This document shows, in pieces, positions 51,742 to 64,000 of a stretch of DNA of 64,000 nucleotides. Positions within the stretch are counted from its first letter, which is position 1; every line of letters starts with the position of its first letter. The position numbers and the translations under genes are program-made. The notes below the pieces were generated by a model, which saw nothing but the letters and a program-made list of their open reading frames with translations, had not been told where the DNA came from and did no database searches. The stretch is from Perca fluviatilis (taxonomy: Eukaryota > Chordata > Actinopteri > Perciformes > Percidae): positions 13,445,097 through 13,509,096 of the forward strand of contig NC_053120.1 in the NCBI RefSeq assembly GCF_010015445.1, in the 5' to 3' direction.

Positions 51742-53349
51742 TAGCGCTTTGACTCCGAACTTTGTTATTCGAATATAATTCGAATATTTAAAAAAATAAT
51801 GATATTCGAACGAATATTTGAAAAAATAATGATATTCGAACGAATATTAGGCAGCTCTTCATATTCGAACCCGTTATGGGCATTATTTTTTGTAAATGCT
51901 GTTTTCAATTCAGATTCCGAGGCTTTTTCACGCATTACAAAATGTAACTACACGTTGCAGCAACGCACGTCGCTCGGCCGTGGCTTGCATCCCCCCCCAC
52001 TCATTTCCTGGTTCTCCTCCATAAACAACGTGAAATCAAGGAGAGGGTTAACTTTTCCTGCTACAGATTTCCCACCGTGGTCAGATAGCACAGGGGAGAC
52101 ACTTTGTTTCTCTCACTATGACTCTAGAGTCAGTACACACTCTGAAGCTACCGGTAATCACCATCACTCTCTCACTCTAACACACACTCCCCACACAAAC
52201 ACACACATGCCGGCTCAACGCACACACCAGCGCACAAGTATAAACATCAGAGCACTTACGGTCAGTGTAACGCTTATCAGTTCAATTTTCTAAACACAAA
52301 CGGACATTTGGAAAAACAGAAAAATGGGTTCCAATCATTGACATATATATAATGGACCAATAGATCCCGTTGCTCTGGACGGAGACCAGTGAAGGCTATT
52401 AGAAGCACTTTTCCGGTGATCTCTTGCTTTACTGCGCAGCCTCCAACTGACGGAGACAACGTAAATGTGACGTGAGCAACGTGTCTGAAAGTTGTAAGTC
52501 TTCTGGTAGCTGTGCCAAGAGAAATCTCAATCATTCCCAATCTTACAGAGACGGAGAGTGTAGGTATATGTAAGGAGATAACATAAGCACAGGCTAATTA
52601 TTGCTAACTAACATGCTAGTTAACATTAGCAATTAAACCTAAACAGCTAACGTAAGTCGAAACTGCCTGCAAGCTTCTCCTGTACTATACGGTAATTCCT
52701 CTACTGTGCGACAGTAAGTCACTTGGTTATGACACAATCGTTAGCCTATTTTTACAAAAATGTCTGCTACGGAGCCATAACGTGAGGTACAAGGTAATGG
52801 AGCCTTTTATACATTGTCGTGTTTCTTTAGAAATAAACAATGGACAAATAGAGTCTTTAAACGCTTCAGATGTAAAGTTATTCGCAGTCAAGTGACGTAA
52901 AAAAAAAAATGGCGGTCAGTGGAATGCTAACGGGAGGTGATACCTTTGTAGCAACAAAATGGCGCCATCAGAGGTTCGAGTTCTGAAGCGAAGCTTACCA
53001 CCTTGGTTCCAATATCAAATTTTTTCATTTTTTTTCCCACCTTGACAAATAAAAAAATTTGATCTTTAAACAGTTTTTCCAAGTTTCTGTTTTTATTCAT
53101 TATTTAAAACCAGGAAAAGACAACACTTATGCCATATCACAATATCCAAAATCTAAGACGATATCTAGTCTCATATCACGATATCAATATAATATCGATA
53201 TATTGCCCAGCTCTAGTGGACAGCACATCTAGGTCTTACTGAAGGCATTTAATGGTCAAAATATTATTAATAAATAATTATTTTAATTTTAATATTAATA
53301 AACAAATGAACTTTGAATATGATTTTTGGGCAAAAGTCAAAGCCCTACT
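51742..53349. mobile_element. Large nested hAT-like element (TAGCGCTTTGAC...GTCAAAGCCCTA)
   Basis: It begins TAGCGCTTTGACTCCGAAC with repeated ATTCGAACGAATATT motifs and ends AAAAGTCAAAGCCCTA. The inverted termini TAGSGCTTTGACT agree at all but one base. Flanking octamers GCTGGAAG and CTTGGAAG agree at 6 of 8, a decayed target duplication. The 1.6-kb interior holds the right half of the GGGCGATATGG-family MITE (53095-53217) and a separate CpG-rich repeat (about 52310-52990), so it is a composite. The ORF at 51799-52293 shows no transposase motif. Confidence 0.65.
53095..53217. mobile_element. Truncated GGGCGATATGG-family MITE, copy 2
   Basis: ACACTTATGCCATATCAC, ATCCAAAATCTAAGACGA and GATATATTGCCCAGCTC match the right half of the copy at 44803-45143. 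The left half is missing. It lies inside the element at 51742-53349. Confidence 0.7.
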
Positions 53350-56120
53350 TGGAAGTGTGCCCAACAATAGTCGACATTTCATATTCTGCTATTTAAGTCT
53401 TTATTTTTATTTAAGCCATTCTGACTTGTAAAACGTCAAACAGGTCTGAACAGGTCTGAACAGGTCTGTGCTCGCTGTATTCTCTCTCCCACCACACTTG
53501 GGCAAAAAATAACTAGGCTATGTTAACTATGTTAATGATGTTTTACAGTATTCATAGAAATAAATTTGATATGTATTGCAGAACTATAATATAGTAATAG
53601 GCCTACTTATTCTGTATTGCGTAAAAGATTCTTTGTACCCGAGGCTTGGCTACATTATTTGAAACAATTTTTAATAGTTATTCCCCAAAGTGTCTGCTGT
53701 TCTGCAGTGTGATAGGGGACACACTGCTGTCTTTCTGGGCAGAGCCCAGAAAACATTCCCGGATAAAGCTGCATTTGAGGGTTTTCACAGCTCAACACAG
53801 GAAACAGAGATCCAAACTTTTCCCAGGCTGGATTCCCAGGCACTGTCCACCTAGGACTGAAACCTCATTTATCTCTCATCACTCTCAAGCTTGGCAATCC
53901 CTTCTCTCCCCCACAGCTTTTCCCACATTTCAAAACCTCTACTTGAACTCACTCTACTTGAACTCTCACACGTCCAGTAGGCCTCTGGGACATTATAGCT
54001 GTCCCAACACAATACCCCCAAGCCCAAGCTAATATCTGCACTGATTTTTTGTTTAAAGACAACTGACAAAATGTTTCCGGCCACTAAAGGATAGGTTCAC
54101 AATTTTTCAAATCTGTTTCTCAAACAAATGGTAATTATTTGTTCTTTGTGTCAAACCTCCTGATGGACAATCGACCTGAATGAATTGACTGGAATACACT
54201 CATTTCTCAGCTGTTTTAGATGACAAAAACTGATCAGTCTTGTATCCCCTTCTCTCTCTACTCACTAATCGAGCCCTTGCTTTCACGTACTGGATTGCAA
54301 TATTGCGGAGTAAATTTTAACTAGCTGCTACAAATATCTCCATTGTGTTTTTAGTATTGTCAGGAGTACCGTGATTTCAAGGCCCAAGGTGACTAATGTC
54401 AGGACCTGACTGTGTCAAGACTACCATGGTCTGAATCCCCAAAAGCACTCCCTTAACTTTCATAAAAAAACCTGAAGACAAAAAACAATGTTGTACATTT
54501 GGAATCCATGATTGAAAAGAATATATTTTATCTCATAAATCATCATATGATAGCATATATATCTTAATCTCATAAAGATCTCGGCAACATGTAAAACTGT
54601 AAAAATACAGGTTTTCAAAACCTCACGGCATAATTTTCTGGCAAAGACATTTTTAGTCCTCCTGGTTTTGCATCCAATGTGATTTCATTTCCTGAACAAT
54701 AAACAGTAAATTCCCACGTAGGTTAGCCCTAAAATTAGCTAGCTAACCCATGCAACGTTTTCAGAGTGTTCCTCTAGCTAGCGGTCTTGTTAATTCACCC
54801 TTCACACTAAAATCCCACTCTCACGTCTTCTGTACGCCACATTAACTAGCCTAGCTACTACTTTTGTTGGTAAATTTTTAAAATTTTTTTTTTTCCCCCC
54901 CCTTTGTGTGGGGGGGGGGGGTTTTTTTCTTTCCTTTTGCTGTTTTTTTTTTTTTTTTTTTTTTCTGTACCTTTCCCCCCCCCCCGCTACATGTTAAAGC
55001 CATAACGTTAGTGGATTAAGTAAGGGTGTCGATTATACGGAATTAATGGCCGGAGTCCATTAATTGCAGAATAATGGAGATCAAGAATTCACCCATATAG
55101 TATAACATAACTTTACGTTACTGTGTGTAATGTGGTAAAAGTATACAATTTTATTTAGTTCAAACGTATTTCATTCATACACCAACGTTACATAACCCGT
55201 TCGGACCTCTCATGTAGCTAGGTAACGTTAACGTTAGCTAGCTAGCTAACCGTTGTGAAACTTTTCACACTTGAGTCGCAGAGCTAACTGTTAGCTAACT
55301 CACTGTTAGCCTCGGTTTTTCTCAACGATAAAAACATCACTTACCGCTCTTTGGACAACGTTTTGTTTTTTGGGGTATATTCTGTTCAGTTGAAACCAAA
55401 GATATTCTGTCTTCTGCACAATTAATAAAATGTATAACCCTTTCCAAACTTGCGACTGTTTTGCTCAGCCAATGAAGATGGACGTCGGAAGTGACAAGTA
55501 ACGTTAACGTTTGCCGTTATCTTTTTTTTTTTTCATTCATGGCATGTCTATGGTTTAACTACGCCTAGATATTTTATGTGCGTGCAACTGCAGGTTAGTT
55601 TTGTTCTTCAAGGCGTTTGTGAAAGGGGACCTGCGTATTGGCAAATCTGTTTAAATTTATTTTCCCTTTAGAAACCCAATTAATTGAACAAGAACATGTA
55701 AAGTGTGGCTTACATTTAGATTTTATTTATTTAGTCAATTAGAAATATTATGAGATCCATCTGACTATATAAATACAGCAACCAAAAATCATTTTTATTA
55801 TCATTTAATCTGCTGCTTATTTTATTGATTAAACACTCAGAAAATTTAATTTAATTTCCCAATATCAAGTGAAAGGTCTAGGACCAACAGTCTTATAGCA
55901 AATATATTCAGTTCAGGCCTACTAGAAGACTAACAACAATTAAAAATACCTTCGCATAAAGCTTGAACCATTATATTTTTATAATTTAAAAAAAAAATTA
56001 TAAAATAAAAGAAATGACAAACATGCAGTCACTTGTTGCAGATACATTTTCTGTCGTTTCAGCTCTAATAACATAGTTTTGAATTGTGTCTAAAAAACAC
56101 ACCGAGCCGGTAGGCTACTA
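53350..56120. other. Region with no recognised gene
   Basis: AT-rich DNA with homopolymer blocks at 54877-54987 and GCTAGCTAGCTAAC-type motifs near 55235. The 128-residue ORF at 53646-54032 has no family motif. Confidence 0.5.
54877..54987. repeat. Homopolymer mosaic (poly-T, poly-C, poly-G)
   Basis: Successive runs of T, C, G, T and C, several longer than 10 bases. Such runs are error-prone in sequencing and assembly. Confidence 0.9.
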
Positions 56121-56122
56121 TT

Positions 56123-56124
<2 letters not shown>

Positions 56125-56202
<78 letters not shown>
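56125..56202. repeat. (GT)39 microsatellite
   Basis: Pure GT run of 78 bases. Confidence 0.97.
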
Positions 56203-56205
<3 letters not shown>

Positions 56206-56338
56206 TGCGTGCTTGTGTGCGTGTCTGTGTGTCAGATTTTATCTGTGTCTGTACCTGCTGTACGAGACATTGCCTGCATGTGACTGTGGAGACGTTATCC
56301 CACAGAGAAATGTCTGAGAGAGTGTGTCTCAGTATCCA

Positions 56339-56352
56339 GTTGCCATGGCAAC
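56339..56352. promoter_or_regulatory. Perfect palindromic RFX X-box
   Basis: GTTGCCATGGCAAC is a perfect 14-bp palindrome and equals the canonical two-half-site RFX binding motif. It lies 18 kb upstream of the sgip1 start-codon exon in DNA without recognised genes. Whether it is functional is not shown by sequence. Confidence 0.5.
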
Positions 56353-56425
56353 CTGATTGACAGAGACGACTTGGTCATTCCTGGATGTGAGAGAAAAACC
56401 CTGTCAAAATCCCACTTCACCGCAT

Positions 56426-56443
56426 TGTCTGTCCGTCTGTCCA

Positions 56444-56484
<41 letters not shown>
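56426..56484. repeat. (CTGT)n microsatellite
   Basis: Tetranucleotide GTCT/CTGT run, slightly degenerate at its left end. Confidence 0.95.
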
Positions 56485-56559
56485 TAATCGTGGCAGAGAA
56501 CGGGGAACAGAAATAATACATAATGTGAGAAAAGAGGGATAAACCCAACCTAGGCCTGA

Positions 56560-58140
56560 TTGGATTTTGTTTTCTTCATTCTCTCTCACATTGTTTATAG
56601 CATGTGTGACAATAATACTGCTTGTCTACTTGACACATTATGTTACATAATTAGCATGGAGCACAAAACCCAAAAATCTTTTTGGTATTTTTGGTATATT
56701 CTCATGACTTCATAAATAAGTTGAGCAAGTGAAAACGCTGTAAGACGTACCCACAACAAATACGGTTTCCACAAGAATATTTTTTAGTTGAAACCATAGA
56801 TGATACATACTCTTCACTTCACACATTTTTAATACTCTGCTTGCAACTTATTATCTCAATAGACAGTTCCTACTAGCAACTCAATACTATATTTTGTCTA
56901 TGTGTGAAGTCCTCAGTTGATGTTTTGAATTTAAAGGTCTAGGTTGTATATTGAAATTCTGTTTATCAGTTTTATCTAGAGTTTATTGTTGTACTGTATA
57001 TAATTATTTGCCTCTATAGTGTATTTATTGTTCTGTCTACTGTGTAAGTGATATATATTGAATGTTTTTCTGTCCTTAAGAGGACTTACTCCTCTGTTGC
57101 ACTTCCTTATGTTTCTCTCATTTATGTGTAGTGTGAAATGTTTTTTTTTTCTTCTTCTCAAAATTATTAAAGTTTAGTTGAAGTTGATAGAGTGTTGCAT
57201 GCTGTTAAGAAAGTTCTTTTGGACAAACTTATGGCTTATATAAATTAATGTGACTTGACAAACCAGAGCTTCCAGGGTAAAGCTGTCAGCAACACCAGGC
57301 TTACTTATGGGATGTAATACTTTTGAAAACCATTAAAATATTGTTTGTGATGGTAGGGTTGTCTACTGGTGGAGAATGTGTTACGTTAAGTTCAAGCCTT
57401 GTTTCTGACCTGCGTGTGCCTGTCATTAACTATAAATGCTCTGTACTACAGGAGATTACTGGAAGGAATGGCATTACAGGAGAACAAGTGAAAGACACAC
57501 ACATACGTGTGTCATCACACAATCTCTCACGCAAGCCAAAGAATTGTTCCCATGTGCTACAGACCTCTATGATTTGTGAAGGGTGCGTGAGAGCAACAAA
57601 TGATTTATAAAGTTTAGAGTAATATAACCAAAGGGCTTAGTGACACAGCTGTGGAAGAACCAGAGAAAAGGGAAACAGAAACGACTGTGAAGTTGGTCAC
57701 GCTACGGAAAAACACATTCCTCATTCTAGCTTTCATTTAGGAGTTTTTCTTCCTCTACTTTTTCTATGGAGTGAACAAATCAGACGTTTACTCACTGTTG
57801 TGCATGTCAGTGATTCAAAGGACAAGTTTTAACAGATAGACAGTGATAATTCAATGGACTTTCGTCTTTCGCTAATCTTGGTGACTGGGTTGAAGTTAAA
57901 CTCGGTTTTATTAGGTCGGGAATCTGAAGAAGCATAAAGGGATGCTGATATCACTTGCAGTGCTTTTATGTCTTTTACCATAATAAGTAGTTTGTGACTT
58001 TGATGAACAGCATAGTCAAAGCTAAAGATGCAACTGGATCAGCTGAATTTCTGGACCATTGCTTTGTCGACGTCCTAGTATGATTTGTGGCGTATGTCTG
58101 CGGCCTGTGTCTAAACTTTCAGCCCATTGAGCAAATCCTA
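56560..58140. other. Region with no recognised gene
   Basis: AT-rich single-copy-looking DNA. I see no exon with splice sites, no RNA gene and no bounded element. Confidence 0.45.
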
Positions 58141-58149
58141 CCATCATAT

Positions 58150-58246
58150 CTGTCCCCACTCCGTACTTTGGTCCATACAAGGACTTGAATCACAGACCCT
58201 CCGGTTCCCAACCCAACTCCCTACGGACTGAGCTACTGACACACCA
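58150..58246 (-). mobile_element. tRNA-derived SINE head
   Basis: On the minus strand TAGCTCAGTCCG (58235-58224) fits a pol III A box and GATTCAAGTCC (58191-58181) fits a B box. They are about 33 bp apart, as in tRNAs. The following ATGGACCAAAGTACGGAGTG is typical of a widespread fish SINE family from memory. A 3' tail is not evident. It cannot be a functional tRNA: the intervening arms do not pair well. Confidence 0.7.
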
Positions 58247-58249
58247 AAG

Positions 58250-59700
58250 TGTGGTAACGTTTCCCGAATTTGCGGGTCATCCAATATACTTATATACCAA
58301 ACCGTTTCCAGGAAGGAAGAGCATTTTGCTCCTAGTCCCAACCTCCACCACCTCACTGCTTCTACAAGGCTGGGGCCTGAGATAAACTTAGACCCCTTTA
58401 TATTTTGTGCAAACTTGGAGACTTGTTGGTGACTTCTGGTTCACAGGTTTCAGAGCACTACTGAATGTCTCAGCAGACGTTGACAGTGCTCTGGTTTCAA
58501 CCTAGTGGCTTATATCCCCAAAATGCTGCCAGGTGTGTCCACCTGTTCTCTAATTGCTTTCACAAGCACAATGAGGACTCCCCGAGGTTCTTTAAACAGG
58601 CTGTCAGTGGTGTTTCTCTGCACCCTGAGCCACATCATCTCTCCTCTAATTGGCTCGTGGAATATAAATAGCCACATGTATCCATCACGGGACTGATTTA
58701 CTTGCTTCACTTACAAGGTCAATGCAGCCTTGGGGGACCCAAGAGGGGGGCATCATGTTGCCTTTTCCCTGGAAGCCACTATAGCAACAACAAAAACTGA
58801 CAACTGTAACTGCGGATTTTTATTTTTAATAATACATTTTATGAATTTGTTTGTTTTGACTGTTTTCATCAAACAGCTTTGCTTGTAGAAAATGCTTTTT
58901 TCCTTCTTTTGTTTCATTCAATTCATTGTCTTGAAAGAAAAAAAGGTCTCAATATGAATAACACTAATAATCTTTTTCTTTACAAAATGATCTGCCAATC
59001 CCGTAAGAAAGCTCGATAGCTCTCCATGCAAATTAAAATCAATTGCCAAGCTTGTCATCTTTAACAGTGTATTCCTCTGAGAGCAGCAGCAGCAGTATTT
59101 GACCAAGCTGGCCCTACAGTCAGCTATAAAGCCACAATGACGCAAAAGCAGGAGCCACATAATTTGCATAAAAAGAGAGGATATTTAACCCTTTGCGGCC
59201 ATAATAAATGTAATCTGTTACATAAAACCAACACTGAAAAGATTATGGAATGTACCCTGTATGTGCGATCTCTCACTTAGATCAGATTCTTAGCCACTCT
59301 CTGCCAAGTTATAAAATTAGTGCAAGGTGTGAATTCCTGAACAATTACAATGCTTCTACTGACATCAAAGAAAAGAAAAGTTAAAAGTTATCATACTCAC
59401 ATACACTGTACTGACAAATGTATATAATATACATTCTTTTAGCTTTTAGAGGCATTTGATGGCTGGTCATTACAAATATAAAATGCAAAATGCAAAAATA
59501 AAATCGGCTACCTTGCTTTGTCTTGAGATGATAATAGGTTAAAAAGTTCTTTTGTTGTTGTATTTTAGGCTGCTATGAAACACCAGCACAACTCTACATA
59601 ACTCAGAACAAAGACTCTAAGAAATCCACATTTGTCACTGCACCATTGTGAAATAAAAACATGTGTGCTCAGGAACCTTACATTTAATTACCCAACATCT
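58250..59700. other. Region with no recognised gene
   Basis: No conserved peptide, RNA gene or bounded transposon was recognised. An A/T-rich tract sits near 58810-58980. Confidence 0.45.
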
Positions 59701-59769
59701 CAATGAGGCCTTCGTCTATTCAGCTTAAAGGAGTTATATCAGCTTCCCTCTCCCCCTTAACTCTATCAG

Positions 59770-60250
<481 letters not shown>

Positions 60251-60724
60251 CTGCGTGTGTCTTTCTCTCTTTGTATCAATTTATCTAACTTGAAATGCAC
60301 TCAACTGTTACAGCGTAAGCAATTATACTCTCTGCTCGGGGGCTTCTCAGGTGCTGCAAGCATATCACTCCGCCCAAGTAGCAGAAGTAGCACTGCCTTT
60401 CTGAGAATATAGTTCCCAGTTTATATATGATTAGAAGATGACTGTGTGGCTGTGACCTTGTTATTTGTACATGCTGTGACTATACAAATCACAACATGTA
60501 AACAGGAACATGTTGGCGTTATTTTGTCAATTATTCGGAGCAGTAGGCTAGTTGGAACCTGTTACCTCCAGGATTTGTGCTAGGCTAAGCTACCGGTGGA
60601 ACCGTCAGACAGCGTTACAACACGCATGGAGATGAGAAGGGTATGTATGGACTCATCTAACTCTGGGGGTTACGGTGAATAAGCTAAAGTCCCAATAAGT
60701 CGGCGTGTTCCTTTAAACATGTCC

Positions 60725-61217
60725 AATATGGGGCTTTCGTGTGATTGACCCCTGATCTATCCTGATTTAAATCAAGTACTGTATTCATGTCTCCCCCTCT
60801 GATTAGTGAATATTTGTTGAGAGAGAGCAATTCATTGGTTAGGCGTGGGAAAAAACTTTCATCATATGTAGGCGGTGCATTTACCTAAACAAAGGCTATT
60901 TTCCTACTCCTTATCGTGGTACATATAAAAGATATCCTGCCTGATAAGTCTTTACTGCTTTTGAGTACGATGAGTGCGCATTTCCGCGACAGCAACACGA
61001 TGTAGCCCTTGGTTTTGGTGTCATCTCTAGATGAGGCAGCAACCTTAAAGTATTTATTTTGTAGGCGATTTACATCTCTTTTACTTAAATGTGACTCCTG
61101 TATAAGCGCCACGTCTATGTTTTTCCATCTTAAATAATCCCGGAATTTAGCTCTTTTGAGCGGCCCGTTTAGCCCCCTGATGTTGACTGAAAGAATTGAG
61201 AGCTCAGCCATCTTCAA
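60725..61217 (-). pseudogene. Non-LTR retrotransposon ORF2 fragment: AP-like endonuclease
   Basis: On the minus strand the frame from ATG at 61217 encodes LSILSVNIRGLNGPLKRAKF and then VALIQESHL, with the catalytic Asn and Glu of the apurinic-like endonuclease of L1-type LINEs. An in-frame TAG at 60887-60885 interrupts it. The same frame continues with APPTYDESFFPRL and IRGGDMNTVLD, carrying the Asp-x-Asn catalytic motif. Similarity ends near 60725, so the reverse transcriptase is absent. Probably an L1/Tx1-like fish LINE; clade assigned by general resemblance only. Confidence 0.85.
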
Positions 61218-61219
61218 AA

Positions 61220-62400
61220 TTTACACACATACGTGTCTCGAATATTATATATTATATATTTATAATTTCTGGAATAAGCTGGGTGTAAAACACACCAATC
61301 TAGTTGGAGCAATAAGCAGACTATGAGCTGAACAGACAGCATCCCTCATGTTCTTTCAGTCCAGCTAGTGAATGTCTCTTTCAATTCATTTACATGTAGA
61401 GGATACAATGGGGAATGTTTGAGCCTTAAGCCAGTTCCCTATTATCTCCCAGCTAACCATTTCCTTTCCTTTTCTCACAATATCCGTCATCTTCTTCTTT
61501 GTGCCACAAAGGGGAGAAGTTAAGTGGTGTCATTTTCCTCGACTGGTGGGAAATGTTTTGCTCTCTTTTTAGCTTACTCAGCCTTCCCCGTGGACCGCCG
61601 TGCCTTTGTAAAGCAGTGACGAGGGAGGCCACGCGTCCCAAATGACTGTCTCTCTTCTTTCATCTCTTTTTTCTTTTGTCATATGCACTCAAGTTCATTC
61701 AATCACATCTCTTGCTTTTACCTGGGTTATATCAGAGGCAAGATGAGGAGACTTCCACAGTGGGAGATGGGAGTAGGTGGAGGTGGAAGGGAAAGAGTAG
61801 ATTAGAAAATATTCGAGGCGAGGAGGCATGTATATATGGACATAAGGATAAGACCTAAAAGATGAAAATATCAAATGAGAGGAGCACAAAATGGGTAAAA
61901 AGATGACAAACCTTGGTGATTTAAATCACTCATGATTTTTTCTTAAAGCAAGCTTGGAGTGGATACAAGAGCAGACAGCCTCACAGCTCTTAACGTGGGT
62001 CACAATGAAATTACATAAGTCGGAAATTACATAGTCCTCTTACCCATGTTGTTACATTTTTTTCAGATCAGGTTTAAATAATTCCTTCCCAGTCAGAAGT
62101 TTAAAAATAGCCACTAAGTATGTTGAAATATTCAAATATACAAATTTTTTCTTACATAAATACTTATATCCAGTTTTGAAAATGTGTCTCTGAACTAATT
62201 TGCTAAAAAGCTACAAGAAATAATTTAAGACTGTGATCACTTTGCAAAACTAGCCCCATTATTTTTTTATAGATGGAAGGTGTTGTGGTAAATACAGTTA
62301 AAAAGCCTATTACCATCATCAATAAATGTATTCCATGGGATGTTTCCCAAATAGTAGAGCCTATAAACACTCTTCTTGAAAATATTGTTTCATCAAGCCT
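61220..62400. other. Region without recognised gene; may include LINE 5' sequence
   Basis: The sequence upstream of the LINE endonuclease (61218-61440) may belong to the same element, but no ORF1 motif is visible. The rest is AT-rich and unassigned. Confidence 0.35.
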
Positions 62401-62419
62401 TTATGCATTCATGTCTCAG

Positions 62420-63236
62420 AAATGCTTGTTACTAACTTATCTCCGGGGAGCTTATTCCTGGAGTCCTTATGTTTTCTTGCCTTGCAGTTTTCCTTGGATT
62501 GGGTTGGCCCCTGAATCATGGTTGCAGCTGCTGCCGTGGTCTTGCTTGACACCCTGCTGTGCCTTACTACGCCCCGCAATGCCCTGCTATGCCCTACTAT
62601 GACCAGCAACCACCTTATTACGCCGTGCTGTATGTCCTTCTTTTCGTCCGGCTTCCTTTGTGATGGAATTCTAAACTCCGGTGGATTTATAATGACTATG
62701 GTTAACTGATCCTCAGATCTCTGCAGGGTAAATCCAAACAGCTATCTAGACCAATCTGAGCTTTCTGTTGCATGACTAAAACAACGTTTGAACGTACATG
62801 TTCCACCAAAACAAGTTCATTCCCGAGGCTGCGGTGGCTCTGGGTTCCGTGCGGCACTTAGCGCGGCCCATGACAATTGTGATTGGTTTAAAGAAATGCC
62901 AATAAACCAGAGCACGTTTTTTTCTCCCATCCCGGAACGCTGTGTGGACTAGCCAGACACTCCTCCGCAGCGTTCCAGTATCTTTATTGTTGCTATAACT
63001 GTCACTGTTCATCATTCCAACTGCTATAATGATTATGAATCATATTTCTCTATATCTGTATCAGTGTCTGTGTCCAAACAGTCCAGAGACAGATGCTGCC
63101 CACAAAGAGCTTGGGTCTGGGAAGTTCTTGGGTCATTTATAGAGCGTGGTTTAGACCTACACTATCTGTAAAGTGTCTTGAGATAACTCTTGTTATGATT
63201 TGATTCTAGAAATAAAATTTAATTGAATTGAAAAAA
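62420..63236 (+). mobile_element. LINE-like 3' end with GAATTGAA tail, carrying a nested repeat
   Basis: The right end TGTAAAGTGTCTTGAGATAA, TTATGATTTG and AATTGAATTGAA is a 3' terminus I recognise from abundant fish non-LTR elements that end in short tandem units. The left part, with repeated TGCCCTGCTATGCCCTAC motifs, resembles the same family's 3'UTR. A different repeat (about 62726-62975, from GCAGGGTAAATCC to TAGCCAGACACTCCTCCGC) is inserted within it. Confidence 0.6.
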
Positions 63237-63239
63237 TGA

Positions 63240-64000
63240 ATTGAATAATCAGGATGATTGGCAAATGGTTAGAGTTTTGGAGGATACCAAAATTAAATAA
63301 TAATAATAATAATACATTTAATTTAGGTAGTGCTTTTCATGTATATATAATATTATTTATTGTCGGCCGGAGAAGAGAGTTGTGGCAGTTCATGACAAAT
63401 AGACCACCCCCATGAGAAATCTGAATATTTTCTTTCTTTATGCTAATTTGTGTATGTTATAGAAGGAGTCTAAAAAACAATTTACATGTTATTCAATCTT
63501 TTTAGGCCCTGCATGATTTGTTGACATCCAAACAATCCAGGAAAAATAATTTAGTGTCTCCACCGAAGTCTAGAGTGCTTTATTAAATGACCATATGGTA
63601 ATGCACCAAATAGTTCCTCTTTGGCCAATGGTCAAAATTCTGCCAAATTTATCTGAAATCCGTGGAGTAGATTTTAAGATATTGTGTTAAACAACACACA
63701 AACATGCAGTGACTGAAAGCATTAACTCATTGGTAGAGGTCATCAATTTTACACTTTGTATCTTCTAAAAAAGGATTTGCTGGTCATTCAGGTCTGACAT
63801 TATCAATGACGATGACCATGACCATTTACTGTATATGTTGTGAAGAGGCCTCGCAAATTATCTGTAGTGTTTGTGTGTGCGTATATTTCAACACATGCTA
63901 AAATAAGCCGTGTGTGTGTGTGTGTGTGGGTGTGTGTGTGTAGGCCTTATGTCACATCAGGACAGTCCTGTCAGTTTGTGTGTGGGCGGTGGTGCTGAGT
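63240..64000. other. Right edge: no recognised gene
   Basis: It contains (AAT)n near 63296-63313 and an interrupted (GT)n at 63911-63941. Nothing else supportable was found. Confidence 0.5.

Noticed and set aside
58150..58246. Possible tRNA gene
   Set aside because: A and B boxes are present, but the cloverleaf arms do not form and the sequence after the B box continues as a fish SINE.

Overview
This is vertebrate, almost certainly teleost fish, nuclear DNA. The evidence is short exons with vertebrate splice sites, many long CA/GT and TA microsatellites, and a dense set of fish-type DNA transposons (hAT, PIF/Harbinger, probable Tc1-like). There are also fragments of non-LTR retrotransposons and a tRNA-type SINE. 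Nothing is bacterial, and most open reading frames are chance translations of repeats.

The only host gene I can support is the 5' half of sgip1 (SH3GL-interacting endocytic adaptor, SGIP1), on the minus strand. Six exons join in phase: 38439-38395 (5'UTR plus start codon), 2731-2668, 1935-1911 (25 nt), 1249-1187, 742-679, and 120 to beyond the left edge. They encode about the first 115 residues, which correspond to the N-terminal membrane phospholipid-binding region. The rest (proline-rich region and mu-homology domain) lies left of the window. Intron 1 is about 35.7 kb. The intron at 121-678 has AT-AC ends and a near-consensus minor (U12) spliceosome signature.

Region by region: 1-2.7 kb holds five sgip1 exons. 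2.7-38.4 kb is intron 1, filled with transposons, several with perfect 8-bp target-site duplications (hAT elements at 5711, 14490, 32393 and 36003), plus microsatellites. One 270-bp tandem duplication carries a hAT insertion in only one of its two units. 38.4-40 kb is the sgip1 5' flank, with a possible CRE/RFX site near 39.75 kb. 40-64 kb is upstream intergenic or untranslated sequence. It holds a Harbinger transposase fossil (48.5-49.1 kb), a MITE with a Myb/SANT-like remnant (45.5-46.1 kb), a nested element (51.7-53.3 kb), a LINE endonuclease fragment (60.7-61.2 kb), a LINE-like 3' end (62.4-63.2 kb), and a 95%-identical inverted repeat pair 18 kb apart (42.0 and 59.8 kb). I found no exon of another host gene there.

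No novel multigene system is evident. The most interesting items are the AT-AC intron with its neighbouring 25-nt exon and tandem acceptor, a perfect 14-bp RFX-type X-box at 56339, and the insertion-history evidence in the repeats. Superfamily calls rest on terminal repeats, target duplications and protein motifs read by eye. No database search was run.
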